Shown: positions 1 to 7,110 of the stretch, piece after piece
Numbering within the stretch: the stretch's first letter is position 1
Layout: every line of letters begins with the position of its first letter
Source of the DNA: an uncultured Prevotellaceae bacterium
Lineage (GTDB): Bacteria > Bacteroidota > Bacteroidia > Bacteroidales > Bacteroidaceae
Direction of reading: 5' to 3'
Assembly (NCBI GenBank): GCA_946539635.1
Contig: CAMNHS010000035.1
Location: 1-11,717 of the forward strand
Length of the DNA stretch: 11,717 bases
Position numbers and translations under genes: made by a program
Notes under the pieces: model-generated
What the model was told of the DNA's origin: nothing
Seen by the model: only the letters and a program-made list of their open reading frames with translations
The model's database searches: none

Positions 1-33
1 TGAAAATTATCGCTCCTCATATCAAAAGCGGTG

Positions 34-41
34 CAAAAGTA
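34..41 (-). promoter_or_regulatory. Putative -7 box of a leftward (divergent) promoter
   Basis: On the minus strand these bases read TACTTTTG, followed by CACCGC. This matches the Bacteroidota primary sigma -7 consensus TAnnTTTG. Transcription would start near base 28 and run left out of the window, so the gene it serves is not seen. A GGAG-like stretch (minus strand, about bases 17-14) could be its ribosome site. No good -33 TTTG is present at the expected distance, so the call rests on the -7 box and the divergent layout. Confidence 0.45.
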
Positions 42-96
42 CAATAAAAGTATGAAAAGTACGTCATTTATTACGCTGTTAACATTTTTTTTAAGC

Positions 97-108
97 TTTC
101 TTAAGAAA
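97..108. repeat. Perfect 12-bp AT-rich palindrome in the divergent spacer
   Basis: TTTCTTAAGAAA is self-complementary and lies in a T-run/A-run context (about 84-111), with a second TTAAG ten bases upstream (91-95). It sits between the two divergent promoter boxes. It could be an operator, a weak bidirectional hairpin, or simply a product of AT richness. Only the palindrome itself is seen; a role is inference. Confidence 0.3.
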
Positions 109-147
109 AAAACACCTTTATAATGCTAACATCTTAAATCTTTTATG

Positions 148-155
148 TAACTTTG
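148..155 (+). promoter_or_regulatory. Putative -7 promoter box for the rightward operon
   Basis: TAACTTTG matches the Bacteroidota -7 consensus TAnnTTTG exactly and is followed by TGCCC. The start of transcription would fall near 160-163. No TTTG is found about 20 bases upstream, so the -33 element is weak. This site decides the start of the first gene: a TTG at 153 lies inside the box and an ATG at 165 would leave almost no leader, whereas ATG 207 leaves a leader of about 45 bases. Confidence 0.6.
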
Positions 156-206
156 TGCCCAACTATGTTTTTCGCACATATACGCGCACGTAATGACAAA
201 AGAGAA

Positions 207-755
207 ATGATATCCACTGCAGAATACATACAACTGAAAGCATATGCCCGCCAAGATGGTTTATTCTTTGGCATATTATGGATTGTAACTTTTGCATGCC
301 TTGTATATAGCATGCAAGATCCATCACTACAATTAGGATTTATAATTGGAGCCATAGCCACACCATTTTTGGCATACTACCGACTGAGACATTTTCGCGA
401 TAAAGTCCTCGAAGGAAATATCTCGTTTCGCAGAGCATTTGCCTTTATAGCATTTGCAATGGGATATGGCTCAATCATTATGGCTGCAGCAACGTACATA
501 TATTTCTATTTCCTTGACCACGGAACTTTTATTAGCGTCCTGCAGCAGAGTTTCTCCACGCCTGAGGTTCGCGAATCAATAAAGCAGGCAGGAGTGAATA
601 TACAGGAGATAGAGAAGCAGTTACAAGCGATGTCGCAAATACGTCCTATAGATTTTGCATTCAGTGTATTCTCCAATGGCATAATCAGTGCCTTTTTCAT
701 GGGAGCAATCATTGGATTCATCGGTAAGCGACAAACAACCACAGAACAAATTTAA
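207..755 (+). CDS. DUF4199 family integral membrane protein
   Basis: This is a small inner-membrane protein of the DUF4199 family, which occurs in Bacteroidota and has no established function. With the start at 207 it has 182 residues. Four hydrophobic segments are visible at about residues 18-36, 41-59, 76-101 and 150-173. A polar, helix-prone stretch (about 115-142, rich in E, Q and K) separates the third and fourth. The family's typical opening (TAEYIQLKAYARQDG) begins just after this ATG. The frame is open back to 153, but those earlier starts overlap the promoter box. It is the first gene of the run and ends 23 bases before the glycosyltransferase, so the two are probably co-transcribed. 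A role in handling the glycosyltransferase's lipid substrate is only a guess from position. Confidence 0.85.
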   Translation: MISTAEYIQLKAYARQDGLFFGILWIVTFACLVYSMQDPSLQLGFIIGAIATPFLAYYRLRHFRDKVLEGNISFRRAFAFIAFAMGYGSIIMAAATYIYFYFLDHGTFISVLQQSFSTPEVRESIKQAGVNIQEIEKQLQAMSQIRPIDFAFSVFSNGIISAFFMGAIIGFIGKRQTTTEQI

Positions 756-778
756 CAAAATAAAAATATACGTCCGCT

Positions 779-1762
779 ATGACAAACGAGACTGACAACA
801 AAATAGATATTTCCGTAGTGGTACCTCTTTTTAATGAAGAGGAGTCCTTACCAGAACTACATGCTTGGATAGAGCGCGTAATGGTTGCTAATGGTTTCTC
901 TTACGAAATCATATTTGTCAATGATGGCTCTACTGACCACTCATGGGATGTCATTGAAGACTTGGCAAAGAAGGACCCCAATGTTCATGGTATCAAATTC
1001 CGTCGTAACTATGGTAAATCCCCTGCCCTATATTGTGGTTTTGAGATTGTCAAAGGAGATGTTGTCATAACAATGGATGCTGACCTTCAGGATTCTCCCG
1101 ATGAGATTCCTATGCTTTATCGCATGATAAAAGAGGACGGCTACGACCTCGTCAGTGGATACAAACAAAACCGTTCTCAGGGTGACCCTCTGTCAAAGAC
1201 CATTCCAACAAAGCTATTCAATGCTACAGCACGTAAGGTCAGCGGCATTCACAATCTGCATGACTTCAACTGTGGATTAAAGGCTTATCGTATTGATGTC
1301 GTTAAGAACATTGAGGTATATGGCGAGATGCATCGCTATATGCCATACCTGGCAAAAAATGCTGGTTTCACAAAGATAGGAGAAAAGCCCGTTCATCATC
1401 AGGCTCGCAAATTCGGCACTTCAAAATTCATGGGATGGAACAGGTTCTTCAATGGTTATCTTGACCTTATCACACTGTGGTTCCTGAGCAGCTTCGGCAC
1501 GAAGCCTATGCACGTCTTCGGATTCTTGGGAACAATAATGTTCATCATCGGTTTCTTCTCTGCTGCATGGATAGGTTTTGACAAACTGTCTGCCCTCAAC
1601 CAAGGCATACCACAGCGTCTTGTTACGGACAGTCCATATTTCTACATCTCCCTGACAATGATGATAATTGGCACACAATTATTCCTTGCAGGATTTATTG
1701 CCGATTTAATAAGCCGTTCAGCACAAGGAAGAAACGATTACCAGATAGAGAAGACAATATGA
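779..1762 (+). CDS. Membrane-anchored family 2 glycosyltransferase (DPM1/GtrB-like)
   Basis: This is a 327-residue GT2 enzyme expected to move a sugar from a nucleotide sugar to polyprenyl phosphate at the cytoplasmic face of the inner membrane. The GT-A domain shows the opening motif VVVPLFNEEE (residues 13-22), NDGS (48-51) and the metal/nucleotide motif DADLQD (100-105). It also has HDFNCGLKAYR (161-171) and the RKFGTSKF segment (210-217), which resembles the QxRxxGxSKF region of dolichol/polyprenol-phosphate glycosyltransferases. Two C-terminal membrane segments (about 242-264 and 286-310) are the usual arrangement in GtrB/ArnC relatives. No GtrA-type flippase is adjacent; the neighbour is DUF4199. 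The stop overlaps the next gene's start (ATGA). Sugar and acceptor cannot be read from sequence. Confidence 0.9.
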   Translation: MTNETDNKIDISVVVPLFNEEESLPELHAWIERVMVANGFSYEIIFVNDGSTDHSWDVIEDLAKKDPNVHGIKFRRNYGKSPALYCGFEIVKGDVVITMDADLQDSPDEIPMLYRMIKEDGYDLVSGYKQNRSQGDPLSKTIPTKLFNATARKVSGIHNLHDFNCGLKAYRIDVVKNIEVYGEMHRYMPYLAKNAGFTKIGEKPVHHQARKFGTSKFMGWNRFFNGYLDLITLWFLSSFGTKPMHVFGFLGTIMFIIGFFSAAWIGFDKLSALNQGIPQRLVTDSPYFYISLTMMIIGTQLFLAGFIADLISRSAQGRNDYQIEKTI

Positions 1763-2316
1763 ATACAGTCAAAGGTTTAAAGAATTCTTCACTTTTCACT
1801 TTTCACTTTTCATTTTTGTTGACAATCATTGCAGTGATGACATCATGCTCATCCATAGATTGTCAACTCAACGGCAGTGTGTATTGCAGATATCAGTTGA
1901 AAGACCAACATCTCAATGATGTTGCCTTTGCCTACCCTCTCACAGTCACACTCTGTGATACAGACAGTGGTGATATCGTCATAATCAATAACGAAAGCAG
2001 TGCCAGCGCTATTGATATACCGATGAGTCATGGTAATGCTACTGATGTACTGAAATTCACAATAACAGTAACAGACACTATCGAGGGAGAAGACACTGTA
2101 TATTATGTCACGACCCCACACACAGACATCATACGTATCACCAAGACCAACGAGCCATATTTTGAGTCTATCGACTGTGCTCCGCGATATAATCACACTA
2201 TAGAAGAAGTGCAGTCATCTCATAATTTCATTGATAGCCTTGTCATCAACAACAAGAAAGTCACAAACGATGCTTCGAAAGAAAACATATACATATTTCT
2301 TAATTCTGGTAATTAG
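1759..2316 (+). CDS. DUF6452-like lipoprotein of unknown function
   Basis: This is a 185-residue predicted lipoprotein. The N-terminus has a basic start, a hydrophobic core (about 12-26) and a lipobox ending MTSC, with C30 as the lipidated cysteine. Further cysteines follow at C35 and C43. The rest is rich in T, S, D and I with a beta-strand-like pattern and no catalytic motif I recognise. I match it to DUF6452 by general appearance and by the DUF6048-like gene directly downstream; this is a recollection, not a search result. Its ATG overlaps the glycosyltransferase stop, and its last 47 bases are shared with the next gene. The coding sequence of the signal peptide holds a heptad repeat (1788-1815), so its reading frame depends on repeat number. 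Confidence 0.75.
   Translation: MNTVKGLKNSSLFTFHFSFLLTIIAVMTSCSSIDCQLNGSVYCRYQLKDQHLNDVAFAYPLTVTLCDTDSGDIVIINNESSASAIDIPMSHGNATDVLKFTITVTDTIEGEDTVYYVTTPHTDIIRITKTNEPYFESIDCAPRYNHTIEEVQSSHNFIDSLVINNKKVTNDASKENIYIFLNSGN
1788..1815 (+). repeat. 28-bp heptad array (TTCACTT x3 + TTCATTT)
   Basis: There are three perfect TTCACTT units and one TTCATTT variant head to tail, inside the signal-peptide coding region of the lipoprotein. Because 7 is not a multiple of 3, the units are read in different frames as -LFTFHFSF-. Removing one unit would bring TGA at 1820-1822 into frame. Adding one would lead to TGA at 1917-1919. The array belongs to the same family as the one at 9615-9642. Confidence 0.85.
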
Positions 2317-2977
2317 CCTGTGCACCCCCTATTTCACCTTTGCACAAGGGAAGGTACAGGAATTGGAAGAAAAGGATACCATTCAACTACTTCGTGGATT
2401 TGGTATTTCCTACGACCTGGCTGGTACCATCATGCGTATGGTCAGCGACTATGGACAATACGAAGGAGCTGTCCACGTCAATCTGCGTGACAGATACTTC
2501 CCTATTGTTGAATTTGGCTTAGGAGATGCAAAACACGAAACAGATGCCGTCACTGGCATTGCTGCAAAGGTAAGAGCACCTTATGCGCGTATCGGCTGCG
2601 ACTTTAACATTGCAAAGAACAAGCATGATGTTTATCGTGTAATGGTTGGAGCACGATATGCTCTCACATCCTTCAAAACAGAAGCATGGGGAAATATCAA
2701 GGACCCATATTGGGAACATTACAATCCATATGAAGTAACCACAAAGAAATGCTTTTTCCATTGGGTAGAACTCGCCTTTTCTGTTGACGCAAAACTTGTT
2801 GGTCCGATACGCATAGGATGGAGTTTCCGCTATCGCAGAAAGATTGGAAGTTCTGATATCGGAGAGAGCAACCATCTATGGTATGTTCCAGGATTCGGAA
2901 AGAGTGGCAACGTGCTTGGCGGTACATTTAATATCGGTTATCAATTCTGGAGAAAGAATAAGACAAAGAAACAGTGA
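2270..2977 (+). CDS. DUF6048-like exported protein, probable outer-membrane barrel
   Basis: This is a 235-residue protein with a clear signal peptide (MLRKKTY, then a hydrophobic core to about residue 24, with probable cleavage after TFA before QGK). The mature part has alternating aromatic/hydrophobic strands with charged turns, many Y/W/F, and ends in GTFNIGYQFW plus a basic tail. This resembles Bacteroidota outer-membrane beta-barrel proteins of the DUF6048 type. The frame is open from TTG 2231, but ATG 2270 is chosen because it begins a proper signal peptide. That gives a 47-base overlap with the lipoprotein gene. The downstream apbE start overlaps its stop (GTGA). The pairing with a lipoprotein suggests a joint envelope role, but the function is unknown. 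Confidence 0.75.
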   Translation: MLRKKTYTYFLILVISLCTPYFTFAQGKVQELEEKDTIQLLRGFGISYDLAGTIMRMVSDYGQYEGAVHVNLRDRYFPIVEFGLGDAKHETDAVTGIAAKVRAPYARIGCDFNIAKNKHDVYRVMVGARYALTSFKTEAWGNIKDPYWEHYNPYEVTTKKCFFHWVELAFSVDAKLVGPIRIGWSFRYRRKIGSSDIGESNHLWYVPGFGKSGNVLGGTFNIGYQFWRKNKTKKQ

Positions 2978-3924
2978 AATATCTATCCATCATAAGCATC
3001 TTCACAATTCTGCTGACGAGTTGTGCTACAGAGCCCTACATTAAGGACTCTGGGATGGTTTTTGGCACTACCTATGCCATAACATACCAGCATAATGAAG
3101 ATCTTAAAAGTGATATTGAGGCTGTAATGCAACAAGTGGACAATTCCCTGTCTCCATTTAATAAGTCTTCTGTCATTACAGCAATCAACAATAACACTTC
3201 TATGGAGGTTGATGAGAACTTAACAAAAGTTTTCACTCTTGCCAAGACAGTAAGCCAAGAAACCAATGGAGCATTCGATATCACTGTTGCACCACTTGTT
3301 AACGCATGGGGCTTTGGTTTTAAAAGTGGCATCAAGCCTACAGACGAACAGATAGATAGTATTCTCGCCTTTGTCGGTCAGGAGAAGGTAACACTTCAAA
3401 ATGGCAAGATTACAAAAACAGACCCTCGCATTATGCTTGACTGTTCTGCCATTGCAAAAGGATATGGTGTTGACATGGTTGCAGAATTTCTGGCAAGCAA
3501 GGGAATAAAGAACTATCTGGTAGAAATTGGTGGCGAGATTTCTGCACGTGGCAAGAATCCTAATGGTACAGAATGGAAGATTGGCGTAACAAAACCTGTT
3601 GACGACTCCCTTTCTATCAACCAAGAGAATCAAACAGTGCTGGAGATTACCAATCAAGCATTGGCAACATCTGGCAACTATCGTAATTTCTACTACGAAG
3701 GTGGCAAGAAATATGCCCATACCATCAATCCACATACAGGCAAACCAGCACAATCAGACATCCTCTCTGCTACTGTCATTGCTCCATCATGTGCCATTGC
3801 TGATGCCTACGCAACAGCCTTCATGGTATTGGGAAGTGACAAGGCAAAAGAAATACTTAAGAAACATCCGGAGCTGAAAGCATATTTCATTTTATCCGAC
3901 TACAATATATGGCAATCAATGTAG
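2974..3924 (+). CDS. apbE: FAD:protein FMN transferase (ApbE), lipoprotein form
   Basis: ApbE uses FAD to attach FMN covalently to a threonine of exported flavoproteins such as the NqrC/RnfG subunits of respiratory complexes. This 316-residue protein has a signal peptide with lipobox LTSC (C17), placing it in the periplasm on a membrane anchor. Family motifs appear in order: SPFNKSS (60-66), FDITVAPLVNAWGFG (101-115), LDCSAIAKGYGVD (155-167), YLVEIGGEI (181-189), ALATSGNYRNFY (229-240), HTINPHTGKP (249-258) and the metal site DAYAT (277-281). The start is GTG at 2974, overlapping the previous stop. The 3' end overlaps the regulator gene by 16 bases. No acceptor flavoprotein gene is in the window, so its target (for example an RNF or NQR complex) lies elsewhere. 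Confidence 0.93.
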   Translation: MKYLSIISIFTILLTSCATEPYIKDSGMVFGTTYAITYQHNEDLKSDIEAVMQQVDNSLSPFNKSSVITAINNNTSMEVDENLTKVFTLAKTVSQETNGAFDITVAPLVNAWGFGFKSGIKPTDEQIDSILAFVGQEKVTLQNGKITKTDPRIMLDCSAIAKGYGVDMVAEFLASKGIKNYLVEIGGEISARGKNPNGTEWKIGVTKPVDDSLSINQENQTVLEITNQALATSGNYRNFYYEGGKKYAHTINPHTGKPAQSDILSATVIAPSCAIADAYATAFMVLGSDKAKEILKKHPELKAYFILSDYNIWQSM

Positions 3925-4613
3925 ATAACATACCAGCTATTGCCCGCCCTGTTGTCACGAGGCGCGAAGCCCTACTAAAGGAGATGCCCCTTTTCATAGG
4001 TCTTTCAAGAAAAGACTTTGAAGAGGCTGTAAAACTAATCCACTATAATCGTAAGCATTACAAGAAAGGGGCTACAATAGCTTCTGAAGGTACTCCATGC
4101 GAATCTTTGTTCTTCATCAGCGAGGGTTGGGTACGCATCGCTACAGAGAGTGACAACCATGCCTACCGTTTCGAGGAGACAATGCAAGCTCCTGTAATCA
4201 TAGAGCCAGACAAACTCTTTGGTATGACGACATCTTTTCATTCTACATACATAGCACATACCACATGCGAAGTTCTTGAAATTTCAAAAGACGAGATAAT
4301 GAGACTGATTGAACAGTTTTTGATAGTTCGTCTGAACCTGTTGAATATAATCTGTCGTAAGACACAGCATCTGGAACATTTACCTTGGACAGCATGTACA
4401 GACAATGCCACCAGTGCTATAACAGCATTCATAAAATCCCATGTCCACTACCCCGCTGGCAGGAAGGTCTTGTATATAAAAATGGTCCAACTGGCAAAGG
4501 AACTGGGCTATGCCAGATTAGAAATATCCAAGGCTTTGAACAGCCTGGCAGACGCAGAACGTATAATCCTTAAACGTGGAATAATCGAGATTCCAGCACT
4601 ACAATTACTATGA
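3909..4613 (+). CDS. Crp/Fnr family transcriptional regulator
   Basis: This is a 234-residue protein with the Crp/Fnr layout. A cyclic-nucleotide-type beta-roll spans about residues 28-130 (KGATIASEGTPCESLFFISEGWVRI region at 53-77), a long dimerisation helix about 128-158, and a C-terminal winged helix-turn-helix about 188-228 (VQLAKELGYARLEISKALNSL). The usual cAMP pocket signature (GE...R-S/T) is not apparent: the matching stretch reads FGMTTSFHSTYIAHTTC. There is also no N-terminal cysteine cluster for an FNR iron-sulfur centre. The effector is therefore unknown. Such regulators are common in Bacteroidota and many sense stress or redox state. The start at 3909 overlaps apbE by 16 bases and the stop overlaps the next gene (ATGA). 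It could act on its own operon or elsewhere. Confidence 0.88.
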   Translation: MAINVDNIPAIARPVVTRREALLKEMPLFIGLSRKDFEEAVKLIHYNRKHYKKGATIASEGTPCESLFFISEGWVRIATESDNHAYRFEETMQAPVIIEPDKLFGMTTSFHSTYIAHTTCEVLEISKDEIMRLIEQFLIVRLNLLNIICRKTQHLEHLPWTACTDNATSAITAFIKSHVHYPAGRKVLYIKMVQLAKELGYARLEISKALNSLADAERIILKRGIIEIPALQLL

Positions 4614-7099
4614 TAAATCCATTTTTCGAGAAATATACCACGCCACACGAAACGGCGCCATTTGATAAGATTAAACTGAAGCATTTCGAACCTGCCTTCA
4701 TGGAGGGTATGAAACGTGATAAGGAAGAAATAAATCTTATCATCAACAATCCTGAATCCCCAACTTTCGACAATACAATCATTGCAACACAGCTGGCGGA
4801 TAAGGAGGATTATTTCTCACTCAGTGACAAGGTTTCTACTGTATTCTTTAATCTTCTGTCTGCAGATACAAATGATGATATGGAGGATTTGTCACAGAAG
4901 ATGCAACCTATTCTGACAAAACATGAGAATGACATCACTCTCAATCCTCAGCTCTTTGCCAGAGTAAAGGCTGTCTATGATCAATATCACAACTCTGCAG
5001 AAAAGCCTGAGAGAGTATTGAGTCCTGAAGAAGAAATGCTTCTAAAGGTCACCTATGACGGGTTTGTACGTTCTGGTGCATTACTCGATGAAGCAGGCAA
5101 AGACAAGCTACGTGCTCTTACAGAAGAAGCTGGATTGCTGTCACTGCAGTTCTCACAGAATCTGCTGAAGGCTACCAAGGCTTACACACTTCATATAACA
5201 GACGAGAAAGACCTCGCAGGACTTCCTGAGACACAAATAACAGCTGCTCGTGAAGCAGCAAAAGAACGAAAACTCGACGGATGGGTCATAACTCTCGACG
5301 GTCCTTCGTACGGACCTTTCATGCAATATTCCGAAAACAGAGAGTTGCGTCATACCATCTTCATGGCACGTAATACTATGTGTATCACTGAGAATGCGCC
5401 CATCTGCCAGAGATTGGTAAATATACGCAGGGAGTTGGCACAACTGTTGGGGTATGACACATATGCTGACTATGTGCTAAGCAAGCGAATGGCATCCAAC
5501 AAGGAAACTGTCTATACCTTGCTTCACGATCTCATTGACGCATATAAGCCTACTGCCATCAAGGAAAAGGAAGAACTTTATGCAAAGGCAAAGCAGATGG
5601 AGGGTGAAGACTTTAAGCTGGAACCTTGGGATGCAGCATTCTACTCTCATAAACTGCAACTGGAAAAATATAATGTTGATTCGGAAATGTGTCGTCCATA
5701 TCTGGAACTCTCAAATGTCATCAAAGGTGTCTTTGGACTAGCTACCAGACTATATGGCATCACTTTTCGCGAGAACAAGGATATCCCTGTTTACCACAAG
5801 GATGTCAAAGCCTACGAGGTATTCGACAAGAATGGCAGTTTCCTTGCTGTATTCTATGCAGACTTCCACCCTCGCAAGGGAAAACAAGGTGGTGCATGGA
5901 TGACGGAATACAGGGGACAATGCATTACCCTGAAAGGTGTCAACGAACGTCCTCATGTCAGTGTGGTAATGAATTTCACTAAGCCAACAAAGAAGAAGCC
6001 TGCATTACTGACTCTTGGTGAAGTAGAGACATTCCTGCACGAGTTTGGACACTCATTACATGGTATGTTTGCTAATACTCGCTTTGGCTCTCTCTCAGGA
6101 ACAAATGTATGGTGGGACTTTGTGGAATTGCCTTCACAATTCATGGAGAATTTCGCACTCGAGAAGGAATTCCTCCATACCTTTGCTTTCCACTATGAAA
6201 CAGGCGAACCAATGCCTGATGACCTTATCGACCGCCTCATTGCAGGCAGAAACTATATGTGTGCCTCTGGATGCCTGCGACAGGTTAGCCTGGGACTTCT
6301 TGATATGGCATACTATACGCAAAAGGATGAGTTCACGAGCGACATCATACCATTTGAGAAAGAGGCATGGAAAGATGCTATCATTGACAAACAGCTGCCT
6401 GACACATGTATGACAGTACAATTCTCTCACATCATGGCAGGAGGATATTCTGCTGGTTACTACAGCTATAAATGGGCAGAGGTTCTCGATGCTGATGCCT
6501 TTGCTGTATTTAAGAAAGAGGGAATCTTCAACCCTGAGACAGCACAACGTTTCAGAGACTGCATACTTTCAAAAGGTGGTACAGAACATCCAGCCATTTT
6601 ATATAAGCGATTCAAAGGTTCAGAGCCAACCATTGATGCTCTCCTTGAACGCAACGGCATAAAGAAGCCAAATGACAAACAGACACAATTAGACCAGCGT
6701 TATCTTCGGATGGCACAGATATGGGCAGAGAACAGTTACTGCAAACGCCGTCAGGTGGGAGCCCTCGTAGTAAAGGACAAACGCATTATCAGCGATGGAT
6801 ACAATGGCACACCAAGCGGATTTGATAATATCTGCGAAGAGAACAACGTTTCTTTCCCATACGTGTTGCATGCAGAGGCAAATGCCATAACAAAATTGGC
6901 TCGCTCTCATAACAACAGCGATGGTTCTACATTATATGTTACAGCATCTCCATGTATCGAGTGTGCAAAACTGATTATCCAGTCAGGCATCAAACGTGTT
7001 GTCTATGGGGAGAAGTATCGTCTCGATGATGGTTTAAAGCTGCTCGCAAGGGCTGGAATCGAAACCATCTTAATGGAAAACGTCAATAAAAGCGAATAA
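4610..7099 (+). CDS. M3 family metallopeptidase fused to a dCMP deaminase domain
   Basis: This is one open frame of 829 residues carrying two enzymes. Residues 1 to about 686 form a complete Dcp/oligopeptidase A-type M3 zinc peptidase. The HEFGH motif has ligands H477 and H481 and catalytic E478, with a third ligand E506 in DFVELPSQ; the 29-residue spacing from H477 is normal for M3. It has no signal peptide, so it is probably a cytoplasmic oligopeptidase. Residues about 690-829 form a complete deoxycytidylate deaminase: RYLRMAQIWAENSYCKRRQVGA, GYNGTPSGF, zinc/catalytic HAE (H754, E756) and PCIEC (C782, C785). This domain converts dCMP to dUMP for thymidylate synthesis. Usual lengths are about 680-700 and 140-160 residues as separate proteins. 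The ATG overlaps the regulator stop and the S41 gene starts 11 bases after. The fusion could be genuine or caused by a sequence error at about 6668-6680. Confidence 0.9.
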   Translation: MINPFFEKYTTPHETAPFDKIKLKHFEPAFMEGMKRDKEEINLIINNPESPTFDNTIIATQLADKEDYFSLSDKVSTVFFNLLSADTNDDMEDLSQKMQPILTKHENDITLNPQLFARVKAVYDQYHNSAEKPERVLSPEEEMLLKVTYDGFVRSGALLDEAGKDKLRALTEEAGLLSLQFSQNLLKATKAYTLHITDEKDLAGLPETQITAAREAAKERKLDGWVITLDGPSYGPFMQYSENRELRHTIFMARNTMCITENAPICQRLVNIRRELAQLLGYDTYADYVLSKRMASNKETVYTLLHDLIDAYKPTAIKEKEELYAKAKQMEGEDFKLEPWDAAFYSHKLQLEKYNVDSEMCRPYLELSNVIKGVFGLATRLYGITFRENKDIPVYHKDVKAYEVFDKNGSFLAVFYADFHPRKGKQGGAWMTEYRGQCITLKGVNERPHVSVVMNFTKPTKKKPALLTLGEVETFLHEFGHSLHGMFANTRFGSLSGTNVWWDFVELPSQFMENFALEKEFLHTFAFHYETGEPMPDDLIDRLIAGRNYMCASGCLRQVSLGLLDMAYYTQKDEFTSDIIPFEKEAWKDAIIDKQLPDTCMTVQFSHIMAGGYSAGYYSYKWAEVLDADAFAVFKKEGIFNPETAQRFRDCILSKGGTEHPAILYKRFKGSEPTIDALLERNGIKKPNDKQTQLDQRYLRMAQIWAENSYCKRRQVGALVVKDKRIISDGYNGTPSGFDNICEENNVSFPYVLHAEANAITKLARSHNNSDGSTLYVTASPCIECAKLIIQSGIKRVVYGEKYRLDDGLKLLARAGIETILMENVNKSE
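6674..7096 (+). other. dCMP deaminase domain within the fused CDS
   Basis: This marks the deaminase portion (residues 689-829) of the fused protein. It keeps all zinc ligands and the catalytic glutamate, so it should be active. There is no in-frame ATG before the conserved RYLRMAQ block; the only near start, ATG 6672, is out of frame. As read, the deaminase can be made only as part of the fusion or with a clipped N-terminus from the ATG in RMAQ (about 6710). Confidence 0.8.
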
Positions 7100-7110
7100 A
7101 CAAAAGAAGT

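Noticed and set aside
153..206. TTG/ATG start (153 or 165) for the DUF4199 gene
   Set aside because: The TTG lies inside the TAACTTTG promoter box and ATG 165 is at or just after the expected transcription start. The family's conserved N-terminus begins right after ATG 207.
1..206. Riboswitch or small RNA in the divergent spacer
   Set aside because: The leader between the inferred start of transcription and ATG 207 is only about 45 bases. I see no structured element beyond an AT-rich palindrome.
1788..1815. CRISPR-like array
   Set aside because: The units are seven bases with no spacers. It is a simple tandem repeat.
2231..2269. Upstream TTG start extending the DUF6048-like protein by 13 residues
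   Set aside because: The extension is polar and would bury the signal peptide. ATG 2270 begins a normal signal sequence.
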